A DNA stretch of 64,000 nt from Halorientalis sp. IM1011 (lineage in GTDB: Archaea; Halobacteriota; Halobacteria; Halobacteriales; Haloarculaceae), in the NCBI RefSeq assembly GCF_001989615.1, contig NZ_CP019067.1, positions 2,728,001 to 2,792,000 on the forward strand. Direction: 5' to 3'. Of the stretch, positions 27,214 through 36,540 are shown piece by piece. The position numbers and the translations under genes are program-made. Within the stretch, counting starts at the first letter, position 1; every line of letters begins with the position of its first letter. The notes beneath the pieces are model-generated. The model was not told where the DNA came from and ran no database searches. It worked only from the letters and a program-made list of their open reading frames with translations.

Positions 27214-29112
27214 TCAGTCCTCGTCCACCGGTCGGTTGTCGACTTCGGCGTGCGGCGAGGGACCGGGCGAACCGTCGCGGACGTCGGCTGTTCGGAAGTC
27301 GTCGTCCGTCCGGTCGACGCCGGTGAACTCGAACCGGGCACCGCCGGTCTCGCTGTCGGTGACGGTCACGTCCCAGCCGTGGGCGCTGGCGGCGTCGGAG
27401 ACGATAGCCAGTCCGAACCCGGTCCCGTCCTCGCTGGTGGTGAATCCGTGATCGAGGACCGCTTCTTTTTGCTCGTCGGGAATCCCGGGACCGTCGTCGG
27501 CGACGAAGAAGCCGGTCGCGTCGTCGAGGTCGCCCACCGTGACGCTCACGTCCGCCCGGCCGTGTTCGACGCTGTTGCGAAAGAGGTTCTCGAAGATCGT
27601 TCGCACTCGGCCACGATCCGCCTCGATCACGGCGTCGGTCTCGACAGTCAGCGTAGCATCGGTGGTCGCGACGGTCTCCCAGGCACTCCGTGCGGTCTCG
27701 GCCAGCCCGACGGCCTTCGTCTCCGTGACCGCTTTCCCCTCCCGGGCCAACGTCAGCGCGTCTTCGATGATCGCTTCCATCCGCTCGGCGGCCTGTTTCA
27801 TCTCGTCGAGCTCCGACTCGTCGACCGCGGCGGTGTCGTCCTCGATCCGCGCGTCGATCAGTTCGAGATAGCCCGACGTAACGTTGAGCGGATTCCGCAG
27901 GTCGTGGGAGACGATCCCGGCGAACTGGTCCAGCCGCTCGTTCTGGTGTTCGAGCTGCTGTTTCCGTGCCCGGAGCGTCTCTTTTTGTTTCTCTAACTGC
28001 TCCTCCCGGCGTTTGCGGTCCGTGATATCGTGGAGCAGGATGACGTGGGCACGCGCCGCCGCTTCGTCGTCACTCAGGGCGGAGATCGTCACCTGATAAC
28101 AGCGCTCACCGTTCGGTGTCTCGACCCACACCTCGTCGTCGAGTTCGTGGACCGGTTCGTCCCCGTCGAGGACCGGCCCGATCTCGTCGCACTCCAGCAC
28201 CCACTCCGGCCGGACGACGGTGGTCAGCGGGTCGCCGATCGGTCGGTCCAGTCCGAGCATCCGCTTTGCCGTCGAGTTGACGTCGACGATCCGACCCTCC
28301 TCGTCGAGGACCATGATCCCGTTGTCGACCGCCTCGACGACGAAGTCCCGGGCCAGGGGAACGTCGTCTTCGAACCGCGACCCGACGACGGCGAAGAGTC
28401 GGTCGACCGGGAGCGCCCGAACGAACGTCACGCTGCCCGTCGCCAGCAGGAGGACCACGCCGATCCCGAGGTAAATCAACGGGACCAGCATGAAGTGCGG
28501 GAACGGGCTGAGTCCGGTGAACGAGAGTACCGTCACGACTCCGATTGCGAGCGTCGACAGGGAGACGACGGCGCTCATCTTTCGATAGACGTTTCGGGAC
28601 CGGAGTACCCGCCGGGCCAGCATAGTGTTGTACCCGATCGCGACGCCATAGGAGATGGCCCCCATCACGTACATCCCGATCCCGAATTCGTAGGTGAGCT
28701 CGTCGAACGCCCCGCTCCGATCCACCGCGACTTCGGTCAGGAACAGCCCGTGAATCCCGTCGGTCAGGGTGAGCGCGAGCGTGACCACTGGAAAGGCCAG
28801 AATTGTGACCATCCGCGGCCGCGTGAGCCAGTCCCGACGGCCCACGAAGTTGAGCGTGAACAGCCCAGTCGTGACGACGAGCATCGGGATCGTCGGGAGA
28901 AAGAGCGCGAACCAGAACCGCTTCCAGAACAGCGACACTGCCGAGACCGTCAACAGCGTGAACAGCGACCACAGCGCCAGCGACAGCTGGACTCCCATCG
29001 CCCAGAGCTCCAGACGTCCCTCTCGCTGACGCCAGGAGATCGCCGCCCCCACAGTCCCGATCACCACCGCGAGCGCGAGCGGCAGCGTGTACGGTGTCGC
29101 TTGCCACTCCAT
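27214..29112 (-). CDS. Membrane histidine kinase with seven-helix sensor and PAS domain
   Basis: Starting at the ATG at 29112 the protein has 632 residues. The first about 230 residues hold seven membrane helices, matching the haloarchaeal 7TM sensor of histidine kinases. A PAS domain follows (about 255-370, containing GIMVLDEEGRIVDVNSTAKRMLG), then a coiled-coil linker. The HisKA motif is IVSHDLRNPLN with the phospho-accepting histidine. The ATPase domain has the N box NLFRNSVEHG and G boxes DDGPGIP and GTGFGLAI. The ligand is unknown and no response regulator is adjacent. Confidence 0.93.
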   Translation of the reverse strand: MEWQATPYTLPLALAVVIGTVGAAISWRQREGRLELWAMGVQLSLALWSLFTLLTVSAVSLFWKRFWFALFLPTIPMLVVTTGLFTLNFVGRRDWLTRPRMVTILAFPVVTLALTLTDGIHGLFLTEVAVDRSGAFDELTYEFGIGMYVMGAISYGVAIGYNTMLARRVLRSRNVYRKMSAVVSLSTLAIGVVTVLSFTGLSPFPHFMLVPLIYLGIGVVLLLATGSVTFVRALPVDRLFAVVGSRFEDDVPLARDFVVEAVDNGIMVLDEEGRIVDVNSTAKRMLGLDRPIGDPLTTVVRPEWVLECDEIGPVLDGDEPVHELDDEVWVETPNGERCYQVTISALSDDEAAARAHVILLHDITDRKRREEQLEKQKETLRARKQQLEHQNERLDQFAGIVSHDLRNPLNVTSGYLELIDARIEDDTAAVDESELDEMKQAAERMEAIIEDALTLAREGKAVTETKAVGLAETARSAWETVATTDATLTVETDAVIEADRGRVRTIFENLFRNSVEHGRADVSVTVGDLDDATGFFVADDGPGIPDEQKEAVLDHGFTTSEDGTGFGLAIVSDAASAHGWDVTVTDSETGGARFEFTGVDRTDDDFRTADVRDGSPGPSPHAEVDNRPVDED

Positions 29113-29306
29113 CGTGTTCGAAAGTCGACCTTGACTCGGACTCGGTGAGTCAGATATATAAAGATACGTCCTGGAAATCACCGCTGATACGCCCGTCTCC
29201 GGGGCCCTGGTGGGCCATGCCGGGAACTAGTGTCACTGGGATCGGGCGGGTGTCGGCGTCGCCACTCCCGGGTGAAAAATAACTGGAGAAGATTGGTGGG
29301 CCGCGT

Positions 29307-29660
29307 TTAACCGAACAGCTCGCCGAGGCCTTCGCCGCCGTCGCCCTCTTCTTCGTCGTCGTCGCCGTCGTCTTCGGCTTCGGCTTCGTCGCCGCCCTCG
29401 TCGCCGCCTTCGTCGTCGCCGCCCTCTTCGAGTTCGCCGTCGGCGCTACCGCCTGCGGGGGCCGCTGCACCGCCGGCCGGGACCGCTGCGGCCTGCTCGA
29501 CGGCTTCCTCGATGTCGATGTCCTCGAGGGCTGCGACGAGGGCCTTGACGCGGGACTCCTCGACGTCGACGCCCGCCGCTTCGAGGACGCCCGTGATGTT
29601 GTCTTCGTTGATCTCTTCGCCGGTCTCGTTCAGGATGAGTGCTGCGTAAACGTATTCCAT
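29307..29660 (-). CDS. rpl12: Ribosomal protein P1 (L12 family)
   Basis: The 117-residue archaeal stalk protein has an N-terminal helical dimerisation domain ([21 protein letters not shown]), a hinge rich in Ala, Gly and Pro, and a very acidic C-terminus ending GEGLGELFG that recruits elongation factors. It is the last gene of the L1-P0-P1 operon and the spacing to P0 is 31 bases. The acidic run is longer than in non-halophiles. Confidence 0.98.
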   Translation of the reverse strand: MEYVYAALILNETGEEINEDNITGVLEAAGVDVEESRVKALVAALEDIDIEEAVEQAAAVPAGGAAAPAGGSADGELEEGGDDEGGDEGGDEAEAEDDGDDDEEEGDGGEGLGELFG

Positions 29661-29691
29661 GGTTGGTAGTCTGGTTGGTGGTATTTAGTTG

Positions 29692-30738
29692 TTAGCCGAA
29701 CATCGCGCCCATCGCATCGCCCGTGTCACCGTCGTCGTCGTCATCGTCGTCGGTGTCGTCGGGCTCCGCGTCGGCGTCCGCTTCGTCTTCCTCGCTGTCT
29801 TCCTCGTCACCCTCCTCGGGCTCGGCTTCGGTCTCGGGTTCGGCCGTCTCGACGTCCTGGAGCTCCTCGGGGAGCGCCTCGGGGTCGTCGATCTGGGCCG
29901 CCAGCGCACGGACCTGGCCGTCCGCCTTGCTCACGAGGTCGGGCATGAGCTCCTCGTCCTCGATGGCCGCCTGGAGGCCGACCGATTTGGCCTCGCCGGC
30001 CCCTTTGCCGAGCAGCGACCCCACGGTCTGTGCGGTCGGGTATTCGGCGTTGAGCGAGAGGTTCTGTGCGCCAGCGACGGCGGCCTCGATGTCCGTCCGG
30101 TACTCCTCGACGTCCAGTTCGAGCGCGTCGGGCTCGAAGAGGACGCCGTCGGCGAACACGGCCTGCAGGTCGAGCCCGACTTCCTTGGGCTCGATGCCGA
30201 GTTCGCTGAGGACGTTCGCGAGCTGGCTGTCGACCGTCTCGCCCGCTTCCAGCACTGTGGAGTCGGCCATGACCTGGATCGACCCCTCCTGGATACGGGC
30301 CTCGGCCCCGACGGCCTGGAGTTCACCGACGAACTGGCCCGGGTCCATCCCGGTGTCGCCCTCCGGAATCACGATGTCGTTGGGGGCGACCTCGCCGTCG
30401 TTGATCGGCGCGGAGGTCTTGGAAGCCTCCAGCTGCTGGTACAGCGTGAACGGGTTGTCGTTCGTACAGATGAGGCCGACCTGCCCACCGATGTACTCGG
30501 TGAGGTCCTCCAGCCCCTCGTCGACTTCGTCGAGGGCCCGCGCCATCAGCGTGTTTCGGCTGACGCGGAGTTCGGCGGTGCCGTGGAGATTGCGCCGCAT
30601 GTCCTGGAGCTGACGGCTCGGAATGCCGGCGATGTTGACGATGCCGACCGAGTCGTAGCTCTCCAGCGTGGCGACGAGGTCGTCGACCTCCTCCTTTTTC
30701 CACTGCGGGATGGTCTCTGTCTTGCGTTCTGCGCTCAT
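29692..30738 (-). CDS. rpl10: Ribosomal protein P0 (uL10)
   Basis: The 348-residue protein is the stalk base. It binds 23S rRNA with its N-terminal domain ([19 protein letters not shown] and [13 protein letters not shown]) and anchors P1 dimers through C-terminal helices. The tail is extremely acidic and ends AMGAMFG, resembling the P1 tail. A GAGGTG ribosome-binding site lies inside the end of the L1 gene, one base away, so the two are coupled. Confidence 0.98.
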   Translation of the reverse strand: MSAERKTETIPQWKKEEVDDLVATLESYDSVGIVNIAGIPSRQLQDMRRNLHGTAELRVSRNTLMARALDEVDEGLEDLTEYIGGQVGLICTNDNPFTLYQQLEASKTSAPINDGEVAPNDIVIPEGDTGMDPGQFVGELQAVGAEARIQEGSIQVMADSTVLEAGETVDSQLANVLSELGIEPKEVGLDLQAVFADGVLFEPDALELDVEEYRTDIEAAVAGAQNLSLNAEYPTAQTVGSLLGKGAGEAKSVGLQAAIEDEELMPDLVSKADGQVRALAAQIDDPEALPEELQDVETAEPETEAEPEEGDEEDSEEDEADADAEPDDTDDDDDDDGDTGDAMGAMFG

Positions 30739-30739
30739 G

Positions 30740-31378
30740 TTAGGCCACCTCGACGGCCGGGCCCATCGTGGTCTTGACGAACACCGAGTCGATGTTCAGC
30801 GGGCCCTTCTCGAGCTCGGCGTGCAGGCGCCGGAGGATGACGTCGATGTTGTCCGCGATGTTCTCGGCGTCCATGTCCTCCGCGCCGACGCGCGTGTGGA
30901 AGGTCCGCCGGTCGCGACTCCGGAGCTGCACCGTGTTTTTCATTCGGTTGACGACCTCGACGACGTCGTCGTCGGGGTCGAGCGGTTCGGGCATCTTCCC
31001 GCGCGGGCCGAGGACGGTACCGAGATAGCGACCGATGTCCTGCATCATGTCCTGCTCCGCGATGAAGAAGTCGGTCTCGTCGGCGAGGTCCTTGGCCTCG
31101 TCGTCGTCGTCGCCTAGCTCTTCGAGGTCGTCCCCGTCGAGCACGTCGTCGGCGGCGTCTTCGGCACGCAGGGCGGTCTCGCCCTCCGCGAAGACGACGA
31201 TACTTGTCTCCTGGCCCGTCCCCTCGGGGAGGACGACGCCAGTGTCGACGCGGTTCGACGGGTCGTCGAGGTCTAGGTCGCGCAGGTTGATCGCGAGGTC
31301 GACCGTCTCGCGGAAGTTCCGCGGCGGTGCCTCCTCAAGTGCGCTAGATACTGCTTGCTCTATGTCCTGATCTGCCAT
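30740..31378 (-). CDS. rpl1: Ribosomal protein L1 (uL1)
   Basis: The 212-residue protein forms the mobile L1 stalk at the E site and also represses its own mRNA in archaea. Family features include [18 protein letters not shown] near the start, [11 protein letters not shown] in the middle and the end GPAVEVA. An acidic insert ([14 protein letters not shown]) fits a halophile. A strong GGAGGTGA Shine-Dalgarno lies about five bases before the ATG, unusual among the mostly leaderless genes here. Confidence 0.98.
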   Translation of the reverse strand: MADQDIEQAVSSALEEAPPRNFRETVDLAINLRDLDLDDPSNRVDTGVVLPEGTGQETSIVVFAEGETALRAEDAADDVLDGDDLEELGDDDDEAKDLADETDFFIAEQDMMQDIGRYLGTVLGPRGKMPEPLDPDDDVVEVVNRMKNTVQLRSRDRRTFHTRVGAEDMDAENIADNIDVILRRLHAELEKGPLNIDSVFVKTTMGPAVEVA

Positions 31379-31446
31379 CGTTCACCTCCGTAGTACGCGT
31401 AACGCTCCTACGGGTCAGTGAAACAGGCGAAGCCTGTCTCACCCGG
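31379..31446 (-). promoter_or_regulatory. Structured L1 mRNA leader, candidate L1 autoregulatory site
   Basis: On the transcript the leader folds into a 10-bp hairpin: GTGAGACAGG (31442-31433) pairs with CCTGTTTCAC (31427-31418) around the loop CTTCG, with one G-U pair. A short outer CGG/CCG helix is separated from it by a four-base bulge. L1 in archaea represses its mRNA by binding a mimic of its 23S site, and a bulged two-helix shape like this is what is expected. The Shine-Dalgarno lies just downstream. Confidence 0.55.
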
Positions 31447-31559
31447 AACGACGCCAATGTGAAACTTAAACCCGTCGAACCGGCCCCGTCAGAACCCCGC
31501 TCCGAGCGCTACACCGGTCACTGACGGGGACGAATACCGCCGAAAAGTTGCCGCCGAAA

Positions 31560-32042
31560 TCAGGCTTCGGCCGCAAATTGGTCGTCGTACTCGCCCTCGT
31601 CGATGCGCTCTTTGAACTCGCGGGGGTTGTTGCCCTCGATGGTGACGCCCAGCGAGGTGCAGGTACCGACGACTTCCTTGGCGGCGTTTTTCAGGTCGTA
31701 GGCCAGCAGGTCGGGGTGTTTCTGCTCGGCGATCTGTTTGACCTGATCGACCGAGAGATCGGCGACGAAGTTCTCCTGGGGTTCGCCGCTGCCCGTCTCG
31801 AAGCCGGCCTCGTCCTTGACGAGTTCGGCCGTCGGCGGGACGCCGACCTCGATCTCGAAGGAGCCGTCGTCGTCGTACTCGACGGTGACCGGGACTTCGG
31901 TTCCGTCGAAGGCCGCGGTCTGGTCGTTGATATCCTGCACGACTGCCTGCACGTCGACCGGGGTCGGGCCGAGTTCCGGACCGAGCGGCGGTCCGGGGTT
32001 GGCCTCCCCGCCGGGGACGAGTACTTCGATGGTTCCAGCCAT
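31560..32042 (-). CDS. rpl11: Ribosomal protein L11 (uL11)
   Basis: The 160-residue protein has the family start AGTIEVLVPGGEANPGPPLGPELGP, with the proline-rich hinge helix that binds the GTPase-associated centre. The C-terminal RNA-binding domain follows (KNAAKEVVGTCTSLGVTIEG). It is transcribed in the same direction as L1 but separated by about 180 bases that include the L1 leader, so it probably has its own promoter. The start at 32042 excludes an unrelated upstream extension. Confidence 0.98.
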   Translation of the reverse strand: MAGTIEVLVPGGEANPGPPLGPELGPTPVDVQAVVQDINDQTAAFDGTEVPVTVEYDDDGSFEIEVGVPPTAELVKDEAGFETGSGEPQENFVADLSVDQVKQIAEQKHPDLLAYDLKNAAKEVVGTCTSLGVTIEGNNPREFKERIDEGEYDDQFAAEA

Positions 32043-32165
32043 ATCGGATCTATCGTGGCGGCGCGCTTTTAACGGTTGCTTTCCGCGGCGAGGGTGTCGA
32101 CGGGACACACGCCGGTCACGAGGGGGTCGACGACCAGAAAGGGGGACCGGGCGAACTGCGCCCGA

Positions 32166-32366
32166 CTACTGGATCGAGACGCCGTTTCGAGAGAGGTAGG
32201 CGCTCGCTTCCTTGATCTCGACGGGACTGCCGACGATACGCACCCCCTCTTCCTCGGAGCGGATCGTTAGCGTGAACCGGTGCTCCAGTTCCTCCCGGAG
32301 CCCGTCGAGGGCCTCCTCCGGAAGCAGGATCTGTGTACTGTCGCGCAGCAGAGCTGCGTCGGGCAT
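32166..32366 (-). CDS. Small conserved haloarchaeal protein next to L11
   Basis: The protein has 66 residues (70 if it starts at 32378). It is an alpha/beta protein (PEEALDGLREELEHRFTLTIRSEEEGVRIVGSPVEIKEASAYLSRNGV spans most of it in consecutive segments). It may have a KH-like or ferredoxin-like fold, but this is not certain. The gene lies upstream of L11 in the same direction. I believe this neighbourhood is conserved in Halobacterium relatives, which would hint at a translation-linked role; this is from memory. Confidence 0.65.
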   Translation of the reverse strand: MPDAALLRDSTQILLPEEALDGLREELEHRFTLTIRSEEEGVRIVGSPVEIKEASAYLSRNGVSIQ

Positions 32367-32481
32367 CACCCGGATCAAAGCTATCTCTCCGTATAGGTGT
32401 ATCGAAACGATCCCCGGTGAACGACGCCTGTGACGCCGTCACCGCACTGGATTTATCCCGGTTCACCTCCGTTGTCCGGGC

Positions 32482-32979
32482 ATGACCGTCTACGAGACCG
32501 ACGTACCCGGCGTCGGCAAGAAGTTCGAACTCGAGACCGGCGGCGACGAACGGCTGGTCGTCCTCATCCATCACGACGGCAAACGCGAGGTGTACCGGCG
32601 GCCGGACCCGGACGCCGACAGCGAGAAGCTGTTCACGGTGAGCGGCGAGACGGCCCGCAAACTCGGGTCGATCCTCGAAGGGGCGTACTTCCAGCCCGTC
32701 GAGACCGACGAGGTGCAGGTGCCGCTGGGCGACGCCTTCATCGAGTGGCTCGATCTGGAGCCGAGTTCGGAACTGGCCGGACAGACACTCGGCGAGGCCG
32801 ACCTCCGCCAGGAGACCGGCGTCTCCGTGCTGGCGGTCCAGCGTGATTCGGATACCTACCCCAATCCCGACTCCTCGTTCGAACTCGCCGCCGGGGACGT
32901 GTTGGTCACGCTCGGGACCAGCGACGAACAGGACGAACTGGAAACGATGCTCGGTGAGGACGACGCGTCCAGCGAGTAG
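32482..32979 (+). CDS. TrkA-C-domain regulatory subunit of a cation/proton antiporter (KhtT-like)
   Basis: The protein has 165 residues. An N-terminal domain (TDVPGVGKKFELETGGDERLVV in consecutive segments) is followed by an RCK_C domain from about residue 90 (SELAGQTLGEADLRQETGVSVLAV, then AAGDVLVTLGT). This is the KhtT arrangement, a soluble regulator of the K+/H+ antiporter KhtU. Its stop (TAG at 32977-32979) directly abuts the antiporter ATG, so the two are coupled. The ATG at 32482 follows a TATA-like stretch near 32455. Confidence 0.9.
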   Translation: MTVYETDVPGVGKKFELETGGDERLVVLIHHDGKREVYRRPDPDADSEKLFTVSGETARKLGSILEGAYFQPVETDEVQVPLGDAFIEWLDLEPSSELAGQTLGEADLRQETGVSVLAVQRDSDTYPNPDSSFELAAGDVLVTLGTSDEQDELETMLGEDDASSE

Positions 32980-34215
32980 ATGGCGGTCGCACTCTACGAA
33001 CTCGGGATCGCGATCACCGCGCTCGCGATCGCGGGGTCCGTCGTCTACCGCTACGGCCTGTCGGTCATCCCCGCGTACATCGTGATCGGCATCTTCGTCG
33101 GCCCGAACTTCCCGACCACCGTCGGTGACCTCTCGCCCGTCGCGCTCGGTGCGGTCGGCGACGTGTCCCTGCGACTGGTCTCCGATAGCGACCTCGTCGC
33201 CGGACTGGCCGAACTCGGGATCGTCCTCCTCCTCTTTTTCCTCGGGCTGGAGTTCAGCGTCTCCCAGCTGCTCGACGATCGGCGTCGGATCGCCACCATC
33301 GGCGTGATCGATCTGGTCGTGAACTTCGGGATCGGGCTGGCGCTCGGGTTCGCCTTCGGTTTCGGCCCCGTCGAGACGCTGTTTCTCGCGGGCATCGTCT
33401 ACATCTCGTCCTCGGCCGTGATCACCAAATCCCTCATCGACGAGGGGTGGGTGGCCAACGCCGAGAGCGGGCCGATCCTCGGGACGCTCGTCTTCGAGGA
33501 CATCTTCATCGCCGTCTATCTCGCAGTCCTCTCGGCGGTGGCGCTGGGCGGTGGCTCGCTCGCCGACGCCGCCACCTCGGTCGGTATCGCCTTCGCCTTC
33601 CTGGGCGTGCTGTTCGGGGCCGCGTGGTACGGCTCGGGCGTTGTCGAACGCCTGTTCGGGACCGACTCCGACGAGTTGTTCCTCTTGCGTGTGCTCGGGG
33701 TCACGACACTGGTCGCCGGCGTTGCGCTCGCGATGGGTGTCAGCGAGGCCGTCGCGGCCTTCTTCGTCGGGACGGCGTTCAGCGGCACCGACCACACCGA
33801 ACGCATCGAGCACGTGATCGCGCCCTCCCGGGACTTCTTCGCCGCCGTCTTCTTCTTCTCGATCGGGCTGACGACCGACGTGACGCTGCTGGCCGACGTG
33901 GCACTGTTGCTGGCGGCCGCGGTGGTCCTGACCACCGCGAGCAAGCTCCTGAGCGGGACGGTCTCCGGTCGCGTGTACGATCTGGACCCGCGGCGATCGC
34001 TGCGAGTCGGGCTCGGGATGGTTCCTCGCGGTGAGTTCTCGCTGATCCTCGCGACGCTGGCGGCGACCGCCGGCGGGTCGGCGGGGACGCTGGGTGAGGT
34101 CGTGCCGGCCTTTGCGGTCGGCTACGTCCTGATCATGAGCATCGTCGGGACGCTGTTGATCCAGAACGCGAGCGCGATCGAGGGGCTCAGGGAGCGGGCG
34201 GTGGGGGAGTCCTAA
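32980..34215 (+). CDS. CPA2-family cation/proton antiporter (KhtU/KefB-like)
   Basis: The 411-residue protein has about twelve membrane helices. Family features include GPNFP near residue 46, LGLEFSVSQLLDD, SSSAVITKSLIDEG, LVFEDIF and a final MVPRGEFSLIL. It lacks its own RCK domain, which is supplied by the preceding gene. Together they probably export K+ or Na+ in exchange for protons in response to a nucleotide or pH signal. It is convergent with trkA and overlaps its end by three bases. Confidence 0.93.
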   Translation: MAVALYELGIAITALAIAGSVVYRYGLSVIPAYIVIGIFVGPNFPTTVGDLSPVALGAVGDVSLRLVSDSDLVAGLAELGIVLLLFFLGLEFSVSQLLDDRRRIATIGVIDLVVNFGIGLALGFAFGFGPVETLFLAGIVYISSSAVITKSLIDEGWVANAESGPILGTLVFEDIFIAVYLAVLSAVALGGGSLADAATSVGIAFAFLGVLFGAAWYGSGVVERLFGTDSDELFLLRVLGVTTLVAGVALAMGVSEAVAAFFVGTAFSGTDHTERIEHVIAPSRDFFAAVFFFSIGLTTDVTLLADVALLLAAAVVLTTASKLLSGTVSGRVYDLDPRRSLRVGLGMVPRGEFSLILATLAATAGGSAGTLGEVVPAFAVGYVLIMSIVGTLLIQNASAIEGLRERAVGES

Positions 34216-34868
34216 CCGCGAAGCAGGTTCATGACTTCGTCGGCCACGTCAGGCTCGACGGCGACCACGTAGCGTTTCCCCGGATCGAGCGTCGTCTCCG
34301 GACCGGCGATGCGCTCGCCGTCGTCGTCGGAGACGACGAGCGTCCCCGTCGGGAAGTTCACGTCCGCCAGTCGCTTGCCCGCCGCCGGCGCGCCGTCGGC
34401 CACCCGGACCTGCATGATGTCCAGTGTCTCGGTCACGTCGCTGATGCTCTCCACGTCGCCGCCGACGATCTCGTTTGCGGCCATGCGTGCGCCCGCGCGT
34501 TCTGGAAACACTACGTCGTCGACGAACCGCGTGTACTCCTCGCCGCCCAGGCGCTCGACGCGGGCGATGGTTCGGATACCGCCACCGTTCATCTCCTTTG
34601 CTTCGAGACAGACGGCGAGGTTCACGCCGGTCGAGGCGGTCAGCCCCGCGATCACGTCGGCGCGTTCCACGTCGGCCTGTTCGAGGATCGCCGGATCCGT
34701 CGCGTCGCCCTGGATGATCGTCGCGACGTACTCGTCGGCGATCGCGTCACACACTTCCGGGTCGCGCTCGACGACGGTGATGTCGTGGCCCCTGTCCGCG
34801 AGGATGGCCGTTGTCTGGAAACCGACGCGTCCACCGCCAACGATGATGACGTTCAGGTCCTGAGTCAT
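34212..34868 (-). CDS. trkA: TrkA-family NAD-binding regulatory protein
   Basis: The 218-residue protein has an RCK-N domain (VIIVGGGRVGFQTTAIL, then VVERDPE) and a C-terminal RCK-C domain (GAPAAGKRLADVNFPTGTLVV). Proteins of this size usually gate K+ transporters of the Trk type. Here the partner appears to be the APC transporter directly upstream, one base away on the same strand, which suggests a K+-importing or otherwise RCK-controlled APC carrier. No TrkH gene is present in the window. Confidence 0.92.
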   Translation of the reverse strand: MTQDLNVIIVGGGRVGFQTTAILADRGHDITVVERDPEVCDAIADEYVATIIQGDATDPAILEQADVERADVIAGLTASTGVNLAVCLEAKEMNGGGIRTIARVERLGGEEYTRFVDDVVFPERAGARMAANEIVGGDVESISDVTETLDIMQVRVADGAPAAGKRLADVNFPTGTLVVSDDDGERIAGPETTLDPGKRYVVAVEPDVADEVMNLLRG

Positions 34869-34869
34869 G

Positions 34870-36351
34870 TCAGTCGTCCTCCCCTGGAACGGGTTCGGCA
34901 GTCGTTTCTGATGCGCCCGGGTCCGCTAGCGATCCGCTGGCCTCCCCGGACGACCGATACCGGTTCAACCCGACGTACGCCAGTCCGCCAAGGAGTATCC
35001 AGCCGACGCTGAGAACGAGCGCCAGCGGGTCCGTCTGTACCAGGTACCAGATCAGTACGCTCGTCAGCACCAGGTTCAACAGGATTCCCAGCACTGGCGG
35101 TGCCGGGTAGTACGGCATCTCGTAGGGCCGTTTCATGTCGGGTCGCTCGCGGCGCAGGCGGATGACCGCGCCGTTGACGACGATGAAAGAGAGCAGGAAA
35201 AACAGGCTGGACATGTTCCCCGCGCTCTTGGTCGGCAGAGCAACTGAGGCGAGCATAACCACCGCGCTCGCCAGAATCGCGACGAACGGCGTCCCGAACC
35301 GGTGGTGTAACTGGCCGATCGAGGGGAGCAACTGCCCTTCCCGCCCCATCGAGAACGCGACCCGTGACGAGGCGATGACGACGGCGTTCAGCGCGGTCAG
35401 CGTCGAGAACACCGCGCCGAAGACGATGATCGCACCCCCGTTCTGGATCACCGGCAGGCCAGTCGGCATGAACTCGGTCGCCGCCTGTGCGATCCCGGCC
35501 TCGCCGGCCTCGGCCAGCCCCTGTGCCCCGAGGGTCCCGACGGCGACCGTGACGACCGCGAGGTAGACCACGACGGTCACCGCGAGGCTCAGGAAGATGG
35601 CCTTCGGGATGTTCTCCCGCGGGTTCTTCACTTCCTCCGTCACCGTCGTGATGAGGTCGTACCCCTCGAAGGCGATGAAGGTCAGTCCCATCGCGGGGAT
35701 GATCGCGAAGGCCGAGCCGTCCACGGGGAACAGCGGCTGGAACTCGGCGGTCGAGAACATCGGGGACAGCGCACCGAAGGCGACGAAGACGACGAGAATG
35801 GCGACCTTCACGAGCGTGAAGATGGTCTCGACGCTCCCGCTCGCGGCCGTGGAGGCGGCGTTCAGCGCCACCAGCAACAGGACCGCGGTGAAGGCCAGGC
35901 CGACGCTGACCGGGACGGCAGCCTCGACCACCGGGAGCGTGATTGCGCCCACCTGACCGGGGGCTGGAGCGAGGCCGTAGACGTGGAGCAGCTCGAGGAA
36001 GTTCGGGGCGAAGCCCAGGGCGTACAGTGCACCGGCGATCATGTACGCGAACCAGAGCATCCAGCCCATCAGGAACGAACTCAGGTCGTCGAACACCTCG
36101 CGCACGAAGGCGTATCCGCCACCGCTTTTGGGAATCGCCGAGGCGAGCTCGGCGTAGGAGAGGCCGGTGAAGGCCGTGACGACGCCGTTCAACGCGAAGA
36201 CGGCGATCGCGGCAGGGCCGGCGATCTCGGTGGCCAGTCCGGTCAACACGAAGATGCCCGCGCCGATCATCGCGCCCATGCCGATCATGGTGGCGTCGAG
36301 CAGGCCGAGTTCGGCCTCGGGCTTGCGTTCGCCGTGGCTCCCGCTACTCAT
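34870..36351 (-). CDS. APC-superfamily amino acid or cation permease
   Basis: The 493-residue protein has twelve predicted membrane helices. It begins with the APC substrate-site loop GMGAMIGAGIFVLTG and contains FSFMGREGQ-like conserved loops (AFSMGREGQLLPS). The acidic tail ends PGEDD. It is probably co-transcribed with the TrkA-family gene. Cytosolic RCK control of an APC carrier suggests either a regulated amino acid permease or a K+ importer related to KimA; sequence alone does not decide. Confidence 0.9.
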   Translation of the reverse strand: MSSGSHGERKPEAELGLLDATMIGMGAMIGAGIFVLTGLATEIAGPAAIAVFALNGVVTAFTGLSYAELASAIPKSGGGYAFVREVFDDLSSFLMGWMLWFAYMIAGALYALGFAPNFLELLHVYGLAPAPGQVGAITLPVVEAAVPVSVGLAFTAVLLLVALNAASTAASGSVETIFTLVKVAILVVFVAFGALSPMFSTAEFQPLFPVDGSAFAIIPAMGLTFIAFEGYDLITTVTEEVKNPRENIPKAIFLSLAVTVVVYLAVVTVAVGTLGAQGLAEAGEAGIAQAATEFMPTGLPVIQNGGAIIVFGAVFSTLTALNAVVIASSRVAFSMGREGQLLPSIGQLHHRFGTPFVAILASAVVMLASVALPTKSAGNMSSLFFLLSFIVVNGAVIRLRRERPDMKRPYEMPYYPAPPVLGILLNLVLTSVLIWYLVQTDPLALVLSVGWILLGGLAYVGLNRYRSSGEASGSLADPGASETTAEPVPGEDD

Positions 36352-36540
36352 CGCTTCCCTCCCAGTACGAGTGGTCTTTCATCGGAGCGACAGGCCGGCC
36401 GGTTCCGGAGTGCATCCGTCGAAGCCCTCTCACCCGTGGCTCATAATTCCTCGGCGCGATTCCCGGTCCGTGGGGGCGACGGCCGGTGTGACGAGACCCA
36501 ACGAAAGCGCTTTTGAGTCGCGGTTGCCGACTGTCCCCTA

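Noticed and set aside
28030-29148. Plus-strand frame over the membrane histidine kinase
   Set aside because: Antisense shadow; the minus-strand kinase has complete 7TM, PAS, HisKA and ATPase domains.
32116-33813. A long minus-strand frame over the KhtT/KhtU-like genes
   Set aside because: Repetitive Asp/Arg/Glu-rich shadow of the antiporter genes with no recognisable domain.
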